NCBI RefSeq assembly: GCF_900109375.1
Contig: NZ_FOAB01000001.1
Span: forward strand, 124,001-188,000
Length of the DNA stretch: 64,000 nt
Origin: Aquimarina amphilecti
Lineage (GTDB): Bacteria > Bacteroidota > Bacteroidia > Flavobacteriales > Flavobacteriaceae
Reading direction: 5' to 3'
Position numbers and translations under genes: made by a program. Position 1 is the stretch's first letter, and each line of letters opens with the position of its first letter. Below the pieces are notes generated by a model. The model was not told where the DNA came from. It saw only the letters and a list, made by a program, of their open reading frames with translations, and searched no databases. Below are positions 50,945-59,717 of the stretch, one piece after another.

Positions 50945-51406
50945 ATGAATCCTGATTTACAAAACACAGTAACACTTGAAACTGCAAAAGAATGGACAAC
51001 AGCTTGGAGGGAAAAGTACCAAAATCCAAAAAAACCGGAAGTAAACCCTTGCAATGCTTTTTTGATGCCCGCAGTTGATTTGATAGAAGTTCTAAACGAA
51101 ATGGGGTTACTAAGTGATAAAGTAGCCAAAAAAGCTCAGGAAAAAGCTTGTCTTAAAGGTAAGAAAGTAAGAGCTTATATGGCAATTGGTAACGATAGTC
51201 CAGATGAAACTACTGAAGAAAAGTTACTAGTTGTAGGTACTAAGTATAATCGAAAAAAAAGAGTGTATCAAGATATCATTAATGAAGAAATTGATGGCGA
51301 TGAAGTGAAACTAAACTTTTTTGGAGATCCTATCATTAGCAGTGGAATTTATGATTTTACGGATCCTTGTCCTCCAAGTTGTGATATTGAGAGTCCTTTA
51401 AACTAA
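50945..51406 (+). CDS. Small conserved protein with CPPSC tail (first paralogue)
   Basis: A 153-residue protein with no signal peptide or membrane helix. It shares with the next gene: Glu-Trp-Thr...Trp-Arg near residue 15-25, NAFLMPAVDLIEVLNEMG, VRAYMAI, a VGT segment, VYQDIINEEIDG and the tail DFTDPCPPSCDIESPLN. The two Cys of the tail are five residues apart including both ends (Cys-Pro-Pro-Ser-Cys). This copy is more basic and has two extra Cys. I do not recognise a named family; similar proteins are, as I recall, common in Flavobacteriia. It heads an operon with a membrane protein and a two-component pair. Confidence 0.72.
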   Translation: MNPDLQNTVTLETAKEWTTAWREKYQNPKKPEVNPCNAFLMPAVDLIEVLNEMGLLSDKVAKKAQEKACLKGKKVRAYMAIGNDSPDETTEEKLLVVGTKYNRKKRVYQDIINEEIDGDEVKLNFFGDPIISSGIYDFTDPCPPSCDIESPLN

Positions 51407-51451
51407 TAATAATTAAGTAAATATACTATTACTAATTTAAACTAAAAATAA

Positions 51452-51874
51452 ATGAATTCTAATAGCGAAAACACAATCCCTAAAGATACAGGAGCAGAAT
51501 GGACTGCTAATTGGAGATCTCAGCATCCTAATACAGTAAATGCATTTTTAATACCTGCGGTAGATTTTGTAGAAGTACTAAACGAAATAGGAGTATTAGA
51601 TGATGCCGCGGCTGCTCAAGCTCAAGCTAATGCCAATAATCTGAATTCTAAAATAAGAGGATATTTAGCGATTGACGATAGTAATACAGAAAAAATGATT
51701 TTTGTGGGAACAGAAAATGTTGATGGAGTGTATAGAGATATTATAGATGGTACCATTGATGGTGTTACTCCTACTACGTTAAAATCATCGGCATCAGACC
51801 CATCTACAAGTGGAGTTTTTGATTTTACCGATCCTTGTCCACCTTCTTGTGATTCAAATAGTCCATTGAATTAG
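51452..51874 (+). CDS. Small conserved protein with CPPSC tail (second paralogue)
   Basis: A 140-residue paralogue of the preceding protein. It shows AEWTANWR, NAFLIPAVDFVEVLNEIG, IRGYLAI, FVGT, VYRDIIDGTIDG and DFTDPCPPSCDSNSPLN. It is more acidic, and the only Cys are those of the tail. It has no signal or membrane segment. The gap between the twins is 45 bases and their leader sequences are alike (ACTAATTTAAA), so the duplication includes regulatory sequence. The membrane protein starts 7 bases after its stop. Confidence 0.72.
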   Translation: MNSNSENTIPKDTGAEWTANWRSQHPNTVNAFLIPAVDFVEVLNEIGVLDDAAAAQAQANANNLNSKIRGYLAIDDSNTEKMIFVGTENVDGVYRDIIDGTIDGVTPTTLKSSASDPSTSGVFDFTDPCPPSCDSNSPLN

Positions 51875-51881
51875 TTAAGAA

Positions 51882-52523
51882 TTGAAGGGAGATTATTTCA
51901 TATTACTTAGTATTATAACTAATGTATTTTTGATAATAAATATCTTATTATATTTTAAAAGCTTTATTTTAAACGATAAGGCTTTTAAAATATTTACAGT
52001 TTATTTGTTATTAATATGTTTTGTGCAATTGACTACAATTTTTGTTGGTAAGATCTTACATAAACCAAATTTGTTTTTATCGCATTTTTATTTTATAATT
52101 CAATTTATATTGTTATCTTTTTTTTATGTAGAATTGTTAAGAAATAAATTATTACTTTATTTCTGTTTACCAGTTCTTGGTTTTTTAACTTATCAATATA
52201 TAGAGGATCCGAGTCTTTTTTATAGGTATAATGCAATTGGTATTTCCATAACTCAAGGTGTCTTAATTCTATATTCTATAATCTATTTATATAGATGTTT
52301 ACAGGGACAAAATCTATTTTTAATTATAAATGTAGGATTGTTTTTGTATTTGATTTCCAGTACTTTAATATTTGCTTCAGGTAATTTGATTTTTAATTTG
52401 GATATTTCTGAATCAATGAATTATTTATTGATTAATACAAATCGTATATTATACTTTTTATTTCAAATCCTAATCTTTATTGAATGGAGAAAGAATTACT
52501 ACAAGAAGATTCACAGATCATAG
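51882..52523 (+). CDS. Polytopic membrane protein of the twin-peptide operon
   Basis: A 213-residue protein with about six or seven membrane helices and almost no soluble part. The start is TTG at 51882, 7 bases after the preceding stop; no ATG is available near the first helix. It overlaps the histidine kinase gene by 40 bases. No conserved catalytic residues are recognisable. A sensor or partner of the kinase, which has only one membrane helix of its own, is a reasonable inference. Confidence 0.72.
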   Translation: MKGDYFILLSIITNVFLIINILLYFKSFILNDKAFKIFTVYLLLICFVQLTTIFVGKILHKPNLFLSHFYFIIQFILLSFFYVELLRNKLLLYFCLPVLGFLTYQYIEDPSLFYRYNAIGISITQGVLILYSIIYLYRCLQGQNLFLIINVGLFLYLISSTLIFASGNLIFNLDISESMNYLLINTNRILYFLFQILIFIEWRKNYYKKIHRS

Positions 52524-53290
52524 TGGTTATTTTGATTGCGATTATGGTATTATTATTAATGGCGGTGTCATTAGTGCTTTTCTTTTTCTTTTCCCGTAAA
52601 AAAATCGTTGCTGCTGAGCTAGAAAAAGCCAATATGGCAATCTCTTATCAAAGAGATTTGATACACGGTACTATAGAAACTCAAGAAGAAGAACGTAAGC
52701 GTATTGCACAGGATTTGCACGACGCTATTAGTGCCAAACTAAATGTGGTAAGCCTTAGTACCAATGTCTTAATAGATGGTAAACTGGATAAAAAAGAACA
52801 AGAACAAACATTACAGCATATATTATCTGTTACTACAAAAACTTTAGAAAGTTCAAGAAGACTAGCGCATAACCTATTACCTCCAATTTTAGAAAATTTT
52901 GGATTACAAGCGGCAATAGAAGAACTTTGTGATGAGTTCATCAGTAGCAAAAAAATAAAGGTAAACTACACTGTTGTATATCATGATCTATTTTCTAAAA
53001 GTAATGAATTACATATCTTCAGAATTATTCAGGAATTGTTAAATAATTCCGTTAGACATGGTAAAGCCGCTAATGTAGTTTTAAACATTGATGAAACTGA
53101 TCAAGAATTAACTATTGAATATTCTGATGATGGGAAAGGATTTGATATACAATCCATACATAAAAACAAGGGAATAGGACTTAAAAATATAGAAAGTAGG
53201 GTAGAAATACTCAATGGGATACTTTCGTATCAAAGTGAAGTCGGTAATGGAGCAACATTTACTATAAGCACTAAAAAACCTAAGAAATGA
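52484..53290 (+). CDS. Sensor histidine kinase (HisKA_3/NarX-type)
   Basis: A 268-residue kinase with one N-terminal membrane helix (about 11-38), a short linker and the HisKA_3 dimerisation domain. The phospho-acceptor His79 lies in ERKRIAQDLHDAISAK. The ATPase domain has ELLNNSVRHG (N box), SDDGKGF (G1) and GIGLKNIESRV (G2). It lacks an extracellular sensor domain, so sensing probably relies on the polytopic partner. It overlaps the response regulator gene by 4 bases (ATGA). Confidence 0.9.
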   Translation: MEKELLQEDSQIIVVILIAIMVLLLMAVSLVLFFFFSRKKIVAAELEKANMAISYQRDLIHGTIETQEEERKRIAQDLHDAISAKLNVVSLSTNVLIDGKLDKKEQEQTLQHILSVTTKTLESSRRLAHNLLPPILENFGLQAAIEELCDEFISSKKIKVNYTVVYHDLFSKSNELHIFRIIQELLNNSVRHGKAANVVLNIDETDQELTIEYSDDGKGFDIQSIHKNKGIGLKNIESRVEILNGILSYQSEVGNGATFTISTKKPKK

Positions 53291-53955
53291 AGAAAGATAT
53301 TATAAAGTTGGCCATTGCGGATGATGAAACATTATTCAGACAAGGAATTACTTTTATTCTGGATAAAGAAAATAATATAGAAATTTGCATACAAGCAGAA
53401 AACGGAAATGATTTGATTAAGCAATTAGATCTTGCTAGAGAATTACCGGAAGTCATTTTGATGGACTTAAAAATGCCGGACCTTAACGGGGTAGAGACAA
53501 CAAAAATTGTTAAAAAGAAGTTCCCGGAAATTAAAATCATTGCACTAACAAGTTATTATAGTAAGCCTTTTATAATTAATATGATACAGCAGGGAGCTGT
53601 CGCTTATCTAGCCAAAAATGCGACACCCACAGAAGTAGTAAATACTATAAATCAAGTTGCCATAAAAGGGTTTTATTACGACGATAACGTGATGAGTATT
53701 TTAGAAGAAGCTTCTTTGAAAACAAAAAAGCAAACTAGAGATGATGAGTATTTGACTAACCGAGAACGAGAAGTGTTAAAGCTTATTTGCGAACAAAAAA
53801 CAACAACGGAAATAGCAGAACAATTATTCATTAGTCCGCGCACGGTAGAAGGACATCGTAATAATTTATTGGTTAAAACTGGATCTAAGAATATAGCAGG
53901 TTTAGTTATTCATGCGATAGAGAATCAAATATTTGTTAGAAATCAGCAAATCTAA
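53287..53955 (+). CDS. LuxR/NarL-type response regulator
   Basis: A 222-residue regulator. The receiver domain has Asp12-Asp13 in ADDETLFR, phospho-acceptor Asp60 in MDLKMPDLNG and a late Lys. The C-terminal LuxR helix-turn-helix contains LTNREREVLKLICEQKTTTE and ISPRTVEGHRNNLLVKTG. It is the partner of the overlapping kinase gene. Likely targets include its own operon, whose promoter region carries a 13-bp inverted repeat. Confidence 0.9.
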   Translation: MKKDIIKLAIADDETLFRQGITFILDKENNIEICIQAENGNDLIKQLDLARELPEVILMDLKMPDLNGVETTKIVKKKFPEIKIIALTSYYSKPFIINMIQQGAVAYLAKNATPTEVVNTINQVAIKGFYYDDNVMSILEEASLKTKKQTRDDEYLTNREREVLKLICEQKTTTEIAEQLFISPRTVEGHRNNLLVKTGSKNIAGLVIHAIENQIFVRNQQI

Positions 53956-54408
53956 AATGTGGTTGCTTTTTTACAGCACTAATTTCATAGAACAGCCAGA
54001 AAACATTGCTAAATTAAATAACATTTAAATGTTGTTTTAACATATTTTTATGTTAATAAGGTTCGCTAAAGGTTAAAACCCGTTAAAGCCCTTGACAAAA
54101 TTTCTACACGGCTTATATTAAAAGTGTTGATTAATTAATCAGCGTATAAGAATAGAAAGTAATAAGCTTTTATTCTTTAGAATTTGAAATCTTGAAAAGT
54201 TATTGAGTATTTTACATATAGTAAGATATTCCAGTACTAACAAAATGTGTTAGTTACTTTCCTAGTAAGTCCTATTACTACAGATTAACTTTTTTCAGAC
54301 AATATTTTTAAAATACTTTAATAGTAGCTATTCAATATAGTGATATATGATTCAGTATGAATTTTTCAAATTCGTTTAAAACTAATTTTTAACGTTTAAA
54401 ACTTATTT
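53956..54408. other. 453-base gap with small palindromes
   Basis: No gene is supportable. AACATTTAAATGTT (54020-54033) is a palindrome, TTAACAT/ATGTTAA (54037-54043 and 54050-54056) form a small hairpin, and TGATTAATTAATCA (54128-54141) is another palindrome. I see no consensus promoter, tRNA or strong terminator. The region presumably holds the end of the regulator mRNA and the promoter of the YtxH gene. Confidence 0.45.
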
Positions 54409-54741
54409 ATGTCAAGTAGTAACAACAACACCATTATCGGATTAGCAACAGGAGCAGCACTAGGAGCAGTGACAGCACTTTTATTTGCACCCGATACTGG
54501 TAAAAACACCAGGAAGAAAATAAAAGCAAAAGTGAAAGACACGAAAGATGACTTAGCAGAACGTGCTAATAAAATTTCTGAAGAAATAACATCAAAATTT
54601 AATTCACAAAAAACGGAGTTTTCAAAGGAAATCGACGGTCTAGTAGAAGATATGAGTCTGAAAGCAGATGATGTAATTCTAACACTAGAAAAGAAATTGG
54701 AAATGATGAGAAAAAGAAATGAAAAAATTAATGCTAACTAA
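54409..54741 (+). CDS. YtxH-domain protein
   Basis: A 110-residue protein with one glycine/alanine-rich N-terminal helix (GLATGAALGAVTALLFAPDTGK, typical of YtxH) and a long charged coiled-coil-like tail. YtxH proteins are small stress-associated membrane-anchored proteins. No operon partner is evident; the next gene starts 69 bases later. Family is clear, function is not. Confidence 0.83.
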   Translation: MSSSNNNTIIGLATGAALGAVTALLFAPDTGKNTRKKIKAKVKDTKDDLAERANKISEEITSKFNSQKTEFSKEIDGLVEDMSLKADDVILTLEKKLEMMRKRNEKINAN

Positions 54742-54810
54742 CGACTTGTTTAATGTCATTTAGATCTAAATAAAAAATAGTTAGTAATTAATAATTTCAA
54801 AAACAGAAAC

Positions 54811-55287
54811 ATGAAAATTTTAAATAGAGTACCATTTTTAACGTTATTATTCACCTTTGCAATCACGACTGCACAAGAGTTCAATATGGAGGTTACCAAA
54901 GAAACTACTGTAAAGACATACGAGTACGAAAAAGATGATATCACAATTCCTTATGAAGTAACTATATGGAACAAGGAATTAGATCCGATTAAATTAGAGA
55001 AAGAAGATCGTTATAAGTTAAATCAAGACCGTGTAGATGCTCAGGAAAGAATTACAAAGGTGATTACTATAGTCGATCAATATGATAATTCATTTGATAA
55101 CAGAATTCAACTTTCATATTTAAAAGAGGCAGATAAAGATTTTAAGATAATGCCATTAGATGATGGATTCGTAATTATGGTAAGAGGAGAAGAATTAAAG
55201 TATTCTTTAGAAAATAAAAGCTACAAGATTAAAAAAACATCAGATGAAAATTTCTTTATGATAGAAAAATTATCTGATTCTAAATAG
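54811..55287 (+). CDS. Secreted protein of unknown function
   Basis: A 158-residue protein with a signal peptide ending near Thr-Ala-Gln (residue 22) and no lipobox. The body is charged and beta-strand rich, with YEVTIWNKELDPIKLEKEDRY and KVITIVDQYDNSFDN. I do not recognise a family. It may be co-transcribed with the YtxH gene and is followed by a strong terminator. Confidence 0.7.
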   Translation: MKILNRVPFLTLLFTFAITTAQEFNMEVTKETTVKTYEYEKDDITIPYEVTIWNKELDPIKLEKEDRYKLNQDRVDAQERITKVITIVDQYDNSFDNRIQLSYLKEADKDFKIMPLDDGFVIMVRGEELKYSLENKSYKIKKTSDENFFMIEKLSDSK

Positions 55288-55317
55288 GATTAGCCTATAT
55301 GTTTGTAATATAGATTG

Positions 55318-55368
55318 AAAAACCTAAGTCAGCATTTAAGTTAGTTTTAAATGCTGACTTAGGTTTTT
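55318..55368. terminator. Bidirectional terminator
   Basis: Perfect 22-base arms (55318-55339 and 55347-55368) around a 7-base loop, with A- and T-runs at the ends (AAAAACC.../...GGTTTTT). It serves the gene ending at 55287 and the minus-strand gene ending at 55359. Confidence 0.85.
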
Positions 55369-56540
55369 CTACATTTTAAAACTATTTTTTCATCATTACA
55401 ATTTGTTGTAAAAAACAGATATATATCTCCACCATCTTTAATTTTAAATTTCTTCCGAATTTCTGAAACCGTTTCAGGAAAGTTACGCGTTGTGATATTT
55501 GCTTTTGTAATTCTTTCTTTCTTTAGAATTTTTCTTTGATAAGGGAACACAGAAAGTATTTCAAAACATCTTCCAGGAAAGTCAATAAGGTTGTCAGAAG
55601 TATATAAATGTGAATGCTGATGGAGTTTTTCTAATTCATAGGCTTTAGAGACACTATAAAACCCACCTGATTTCATAATAGAAGCGTTGGGTTCGTAGAG
55701 ATACTTTTTTGGAAATGAAAATTTAGGAGAAACGTTGTTTTCTTCATGTAGTAAAAAAGAAAATACTTGGTTTAGTTCTTTATGAATCTGTACAGTCTTA
55801 ATAAGCGTTTCTAATTTCGTGTCTTTTTCTAAGATCCAGAGTAATTCTTTTACTTCATTGTGTACCGCAATTATATGAATTTCCTTTACAAATTTTAAAG
55901 ATTTTAATCCAGAACGAATATCAAGTAGAGGAGAGGTTTTAATTAGGATACGGTTACTTTTAGAAAACAACCTCTCCAAATTGGATGGAACATCAGGTAA
56001 ACAATCTTCTAGAAAAAATACTTTTCCTTTACTATCATGTCTTCTGGATGGATCTATATAAATCCAATCTACGGATGGTAGTTTTTCTAAAATTTCTAAA
56101 CCATTATTAGCGTGAGTTTGGATGTTGTCAGCTTTTAAAACTTGAAAGTTGTGTGCTGCCATTTCACTTAAGTTGGCGTTTAGTTCACAATGAATAACTT
56201 TTTCTACTTTTTTAGAAAAATAATAGTCATCGATTCCAAAACCACCTGTTAGGTCTATTAGGATATTGCCGGTAACTAAATTACTTTTATAAAGTGCTGT
56301 AGTTTCGGATGAAGTTTGTTCTAAATTAAGGGTTGGAGGATAATAGATATCTTTTGTTTCATACCATAGTGGTAACTTGCCTTTTGTTTTTAAACGGCCA
56401 TTAATCTGTTGAGCTAATTCTTGAACACTTATCGTATCAAAGGGACTACCGGATAATATGAATTTGGCTAGATCTATGGATGTATCGGATTTTTTAATTA
56501 TAAAATCTTGTACTTCCTTATGTAATATGTGTTTATTCAC
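55359..56540 (-). CDS. Class I SAM-dependent methyltransferase with THUMP-like domain
   Basis: A 393-residue protein. The SAM-binding motif I reads LIDLTGGFGIDDYYF and a YIDPSRR segment follows, as in the DPP/NPP-type motif; the C-terminal region fits a THUMP-like domain. The start is GTG at 56540, three bases after the AI-2E-family gene stop. The substrate, probably RNA, is unknown. It is co-transcribed with the upstream permease and the TrmH-family gene. Confidence 0.8.
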   Translation of the reverse strand: MNKHILHKEVQDFIIKKSDTSIDLAKFILSGSPFDTISVQELAQQINGRLKTKGKLPLWYETKDIYYPPTLNLEQTSSETTALYKSNLVTGNILIDLTGGFGIDDYYFSKKVEKVIHCELNANLSEMAAHNFQVLKADNIQTHANNGLEILEKLPSVDWIYIDPSRRHDSKGKVFFLEDCLPDVPSNLERLFSKSNRILIKTSPLLDIRSGLKSLKFVKEIHIIAVHNEVKELLWILEKDTKLETLIKTVQIHKELNQVFSFLLHEENNVSPKFSFPKKYLYEPNASIMKSGGFYSVSKAYELEKLHQHSHLYTSDNLIDFPGRCFEILSVFPYQRKILKKERITKANITTRNFPETVSEIRKKFKIKDGGDIYLFFTTNCNDEKIVLKCRKT

Positions 56541-56543
56541 AGC

Positions 56544-57632
56544 TTACAATTCTTTAGTCAACTGCTTAACAATTTTATACTCAGATAAAAATTCTTTTGC
56601 AATTACTTTGATTGCTGTATAAAAAGGAACTGCTACGATCAAACCACCAATACCAAATAATGCACCAAAAATAAGTATGGCAAGAAAAATTTCTAAAGGG
56701 TGTGATTTTACACTATTTCCAAAAATCAGAGGTTGGTTTAAGAAATTATCAATTAACTGAATTGCTATGTAGCCTATTAAAATATATGTTAATTTTGGAA
56801 GGATAATAGATTGAAAATCAAGCCCTAAATTGCTTGTTGTTGCTAGAATTAACACCAAAGCACCTCCGAAAAGAGGGCCTACATATGGTATTAAATTAAA
56901 AATAGCCGCTATGAGCGCAACAGCAATAGCATTATGAACGCCAAAAATTAGTAATAGAATAGTGTATAAAATAAAGAGAATTAATATCTGAAGTAATAAA
57001 CCAACAAAATAACGAGATAACAAATCTTTGATCTTATTAAAAGCTCTCATAAACCTAGTTTCATCTTCACTTTTAGCGAACACCATTAGACTTTTTTCCA
57101 ATAACTTACTATCCTTAAGAAGGAAGAATGAAATGAATAATACAGAAAACAACCCTATTAATAAGGCTCCAAAACCACTTAAAAAAGTGTTGATTGCCTC
57201 TGGAATTGCTTTTAAATCAAAAAATTCCATTAAGTCCGTTTGCTTAATTAATTCTACAAAATTTAGTTTTTTTACATTAAAATAATCACTAATCTCTTGG
57301 TTTAATTGATCTAAATCATCGCCAACTTCATTTATGTCAATCTCTCCAATCAATTGACCTTGTTCAGTAACGATGGGTACGAATAGAAGAAATAAACTAA
57401 GAAAAAGCCCAATGGTAATAAACAGAGTAAATATAACAGCAAGTGAGTTATTGAATTTTAGTCGTTTTTTTAAGAATAATACAAGAGGTCTTCCCATCAA
57501 GGAAATCACTGCTGCAAATGTGATGTAAAGAAGAATAGATTGTATTTTATATAGAAACCAAAGTAGAATAACTACTCCAACAACAATTCCTAATGCTCTT
57601 AGGATACCGTATGCGATTGTTTTTGAATTCAT
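56544..57632 (-). CDS. AI-2E-family permease
   Basis: A 362-residue membrane protein with about seven or eight helices, of the YdiK/PerM (AI-2E exporter) family. It has the typical N-terminal pair of helices, a soluble loop with acidic residues (about 75-140) and conserved helical segments (FNLIPYVGPLFGG and GNSVKSHPLEIFLAILIFG). The family includes ion and signal-molecule exporters; cargo is not deducible. It sits second in a minus-strand run after the TrmH-family gene. Confidence 0.88.
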   Translation of the reverse strand: MNSKTIAYGILRALGIVVGVVILLWFLYKIQSILLYITFAAVISLMGRPLVLFLKKRLKFNNSLAVIFTLFITIGLFLSLFLLFVPIVTEQGQLIGEIDINEVGDDLDQLNQEISDYFNVKKLNFVELIKQTDLMEFFDLKAIPEAINTFLSGFGALLIGLFSVLFISFFLLKDSKLLEKSLMVFAKSEDETRFMRAFNKIKDLLSRYFVGLLLQILILFILYTILLLIFGVHNAIAVALIAAIFNLIPYVGPLFGGALVLILATTSNLGLDFQSIILPKLTYILIGYIAIQLIDNFLNQPLIFGNSVKSHPLEIFLAILIFGALFGIGGLIVAVPFYTAIKVIAKEFLSEYKIVKQLTKEL

Positions 57633-57681
57633 AATTATTTTTTTTAAACAAACTATAGTTTATAAATAGAGCATTTTAATT

Positions 57682-58203
57682 TTATTGATCCTCGATTATC
57701 ATTTGTTTTGTGATTTCATATAGAGCAATGCCTGTTGCAGTAGCCACATTCATACTACTATTTGTACCATACATATTGATATGTATATTTTTCATCACTT
57801 TTGATAATACATTTTCAGAAATCCCTAATTTCTCTTCACCAATAACAAGAGCTATTTTATCACTAGGAGAAAATAACTTTTCAGAAACCGGAACGCTATT
57901 TTCTGTAATTTCCAAACCTATAATTTTATACCCATCTATTTTTAATTTGTCTATCAAAGGTAAAATATTCTCCTGATGTTGATATGGAATTGTTTTGTGA
58001 GTAGATCTTGCAGTTCTTTCCATTCTTTTACTAATAACTGTAATGTCTTGACCACAAAAATAAATCTGTTCGACACCAAAGCTATCAGCAATTCTAAAAA
58101 TACTACCAATGTTAGCAGGAGAATTTACTTGATCACAGATCAAAGTAATAGGAAATTGTTTTTTTATAAAAACAGTTGTTTCGTGAGTTAGTTGCGTAGG
58201 CAT
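57682..58203 (-). CDS. SpoU/TrmH-family RNA 2'-O-methyltransferase
   Basis: A 173-residue methyltransferase starting at the ATG at 58203, which leaves a 4-base gap to the DUF4159 stop; a GTG at 58242 would extend into that gene. The family's three motifs are present: NSPANIGSIFRIADSFG, IALVIGEEKLGIS and NMYGTNSSMNVATATGIALYE, which form the SAM-binding trefoil knot. It lacks an N-terminal extension, so the target (tRNA or rRNA) cannot be named. It is short for TrmH. Confidence 0.87.
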   Translation of the reverse strand: MPTQLTHETTVFIKKQFPITLICDQVNSPANIGSIFRIADSFGVEQIYFCGQDITVISKRMERTARSTHKTIPYQHQENILPLIDKLKIDGYKIIGLEITENSVPVSEKLFSPSDKIALVIGEEKLGISENVLSKVMKNIHINMYGTNSSMNVATATGIALYEITKQMIIEDQ

Positions 58204-58207
58204 TAAA

Positions 58208-58855
58208 TTAATTTTCAAAAGCGTATTTGATAATATTTGCACCCATTTTTAGCGCTTTTTGACGAACTTCTTCTGAATCATTATGGATTTCAGGATTTTC
58301 CCAGCCATCACCGAGATCACTTTCAAATGTAAAAAGCAAGACTAATCGACCTTCGTTTATAATTCCTAATGCTTGCGGCCTTTCTCCGTCATGCTCGTGT
58401 ATTTTTGGTAGTCCTTGTGGAAATTTATACTCGGCAGAAAAAATAGGATGTGATAAAGGTAATTCTACTAGTTGTTGATCTGGGAAAACTTTAATTAGTT
58501 CTTTTCTAATATAAGGTTCCATGCCATAATTATCATCAATATGAAGAAAACCGCCACTCAATAGATAATTTCGGAGATTTTCTGCATCTTGTTCAGTGAA
58601 GAAAACGTTTCCGTGACCAGTCATGTGTATATAAGGATATTGAAAGATATCTACACTTTCTGGTTTTACCGTTTTTGGTTTAGAACTCATAGCAGTTTTG
58701 ATATTCTGGTTACAAAAACTAATTAGGTTAGGTAATGCAGTAGGATTACTGTACCAATCACCACCTCCATTATATTGTAATACTGCTATATCTTGCGCTA
58801 AAGTCATTCCTGAGAATACTAATAGAAAAAGAAAAGTTGTAAGCTTCGTGATCAT
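58208..58855 (-). CDS. Secreted DUF4159 protein
   Basis: A 215-residue protein with a signal peptide (about 1-20, ending Leu-Ala-Gln) and the DUF4159 fold, including YPYIHMTGHGNVFFTEQD and LHIDDNYGMEPYIR. The family has a type-1-glutamine-amidotransferase-like fold without an established activity. It heads a minus-strand run and is divergent from the DUF1223 gene with only 43 bases between the two starts. Confidence 0.83.
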   Translation of the reverse strand: MITKLTTFLFLLVFSGMTLAQDIAVLQYNGGGDWYSNPTALPNLISFCNQNIKTAMSSKPKTVKPESVDIFQYPYIHMTGHGNVFFTEQDAENLRNYLLSGGFLHIDDNYGMEPYIRKELIKVFPDQQLVELPLSHPIFSAEYKFPQGLPKIHEHDGERPQALGIINEGRLVLLFTFESDLGDGWENPEIHNDSEEVRQKALKMGANIIKYAFEN

Positions 58856-58898
58856 TGTCGTCTAAATAATAGAATCTAAAAGTACTAAAATAAACAAG

Positions 58899-59618
58899 AT
58901 GATGAGAAACCTTTTGATACTATTAACGCTCACCTTCTCTACATTTGTACAAGCGCAGAGTGATGACAACTCAATTGTGATTATGGAATTGTTTACATCC
59001 CAAGGATGTAGCAGTTGTCCGCCAGCAGATGAATTGTTAGATGTTATTAAAGAGGAGCATAAAAATAACAATGTTTTTGTTCTTTCTTATCATGTAGATT
59101 ATTGGAATCGGTTAGGGTGGAAAGACCCTTTTAGTACAGTAGAATTTAGCGATTATCAAAGAGATTATGCAAAACAGTTTAATAGTAGGTCTATATACAC
59201 ACCTCAATTAGTAGTTAATGGGAGCGAACATTTTACAGGATCTAATAGTACAAAAGCATCAGTAGCGATACGTAACTATTCTAAATCAAAAACTACAAAC
59301 ACTATTAAACTTACTAATATAGAACGAGATAATGATGTAATAAAAATAGAATATGGAGTAGAAGGCAACGAATTTGATCAGATCACATTCGCATTGGTAG
59401 TATCAGAACGAATCACAAAGATTGGTAGAGGCGAGAATAGAAATAAGACCTTAAAAAACACAAACATCGTGGCAAGTCGCTTGGTAACGAGTGATCTATC
59501 TAAAAGCATAACTTTATTAGTTCCTGATTGGATAGGGGATAGAGATGAATTAGCTATTATTGCCTATACGCAAAATAATAAATTGATCACTACTGGAGCT
59601 ACTAAGATAAATATTTGA
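58899..59618 (+). CDS. Secreted DUF1223 thioredoxin-like protein
   Basis: A 239-residue protein with a signal peptide (about 1-20). The family signature ELFTSQGCSSCPPADELL contains Cys37-Ser-Ser-Cys40, a CxxC redox-like pair, and HVDYWNRLGW and YTPQLVVNG follow. The fold is thioredoxin-like, probably periplasmic; the substrate is unknown. It is divergent from the DUF4159 gene and followed by a terminator, so it is likely monocistronic. Confidence 0.88.
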   Translation: MMRNLLILLTLTFSTFVQAQSDDNSIVIMELFTSQGCSSCPPADELLDVIKEEHKNNNVFVLSYHVDYWNRLGWKDPFSTVEFSDYQRDYAKQFNSRSIYTPQLVVNGSEHFTGSNSTKASVAIRNYSKSKTTNTIKLTNIERDNDVIKIEYGVEGNEFDQITFALVVSERITKIGRGENRNKTLKNTNIVASRLVTSDLSKSITLLVPDWIGDRDELAIIAYTQNNKLITTGATKINI

Positions 59619-59639
59619 ATGATTTATAAATTTTATAAT

Positions 59640-59672
59640 AAAAGCTGTAACAGTTAATGTTACAGCTTTTTT
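59640..59672 (+). terminator. Terminator after the DUF1223 gene
   Basis: Arms AAAAGCTGTAAC (59640-59651) and GTTACAGCTTTT (59659-59670) around a 7-base loop, followed by more Ts, 22 bases after the stop. Confidence 0.82.
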
Positions 59673-59699
59673 AATGTAACAAAATTATGTTTTAAGCGT

Positions 59700-59713
59700 C
59701 TGTTTTAAAACAG
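59700..59713. promoter_or_regulatory. 14-base palindrome before the DUF1028 gene
   Basis: CTGTTTTAAAACAG is a perfect palindrome ending 5 bases before the ATG at 59718. It could be an operator or a chance AT-rich palindrome; nothing else supports it. Confidence 0.25.
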
Positions 59714-59717
59714 TCAA

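Noticed and set aside
57682..58242. TrmH-family gene starting at GTG 58242
   Set aside because: It would overlap the DUF4159 coding end by 35 bases and add residues not typical of the family; the ATG at 58203 fits the 4-base spacing.
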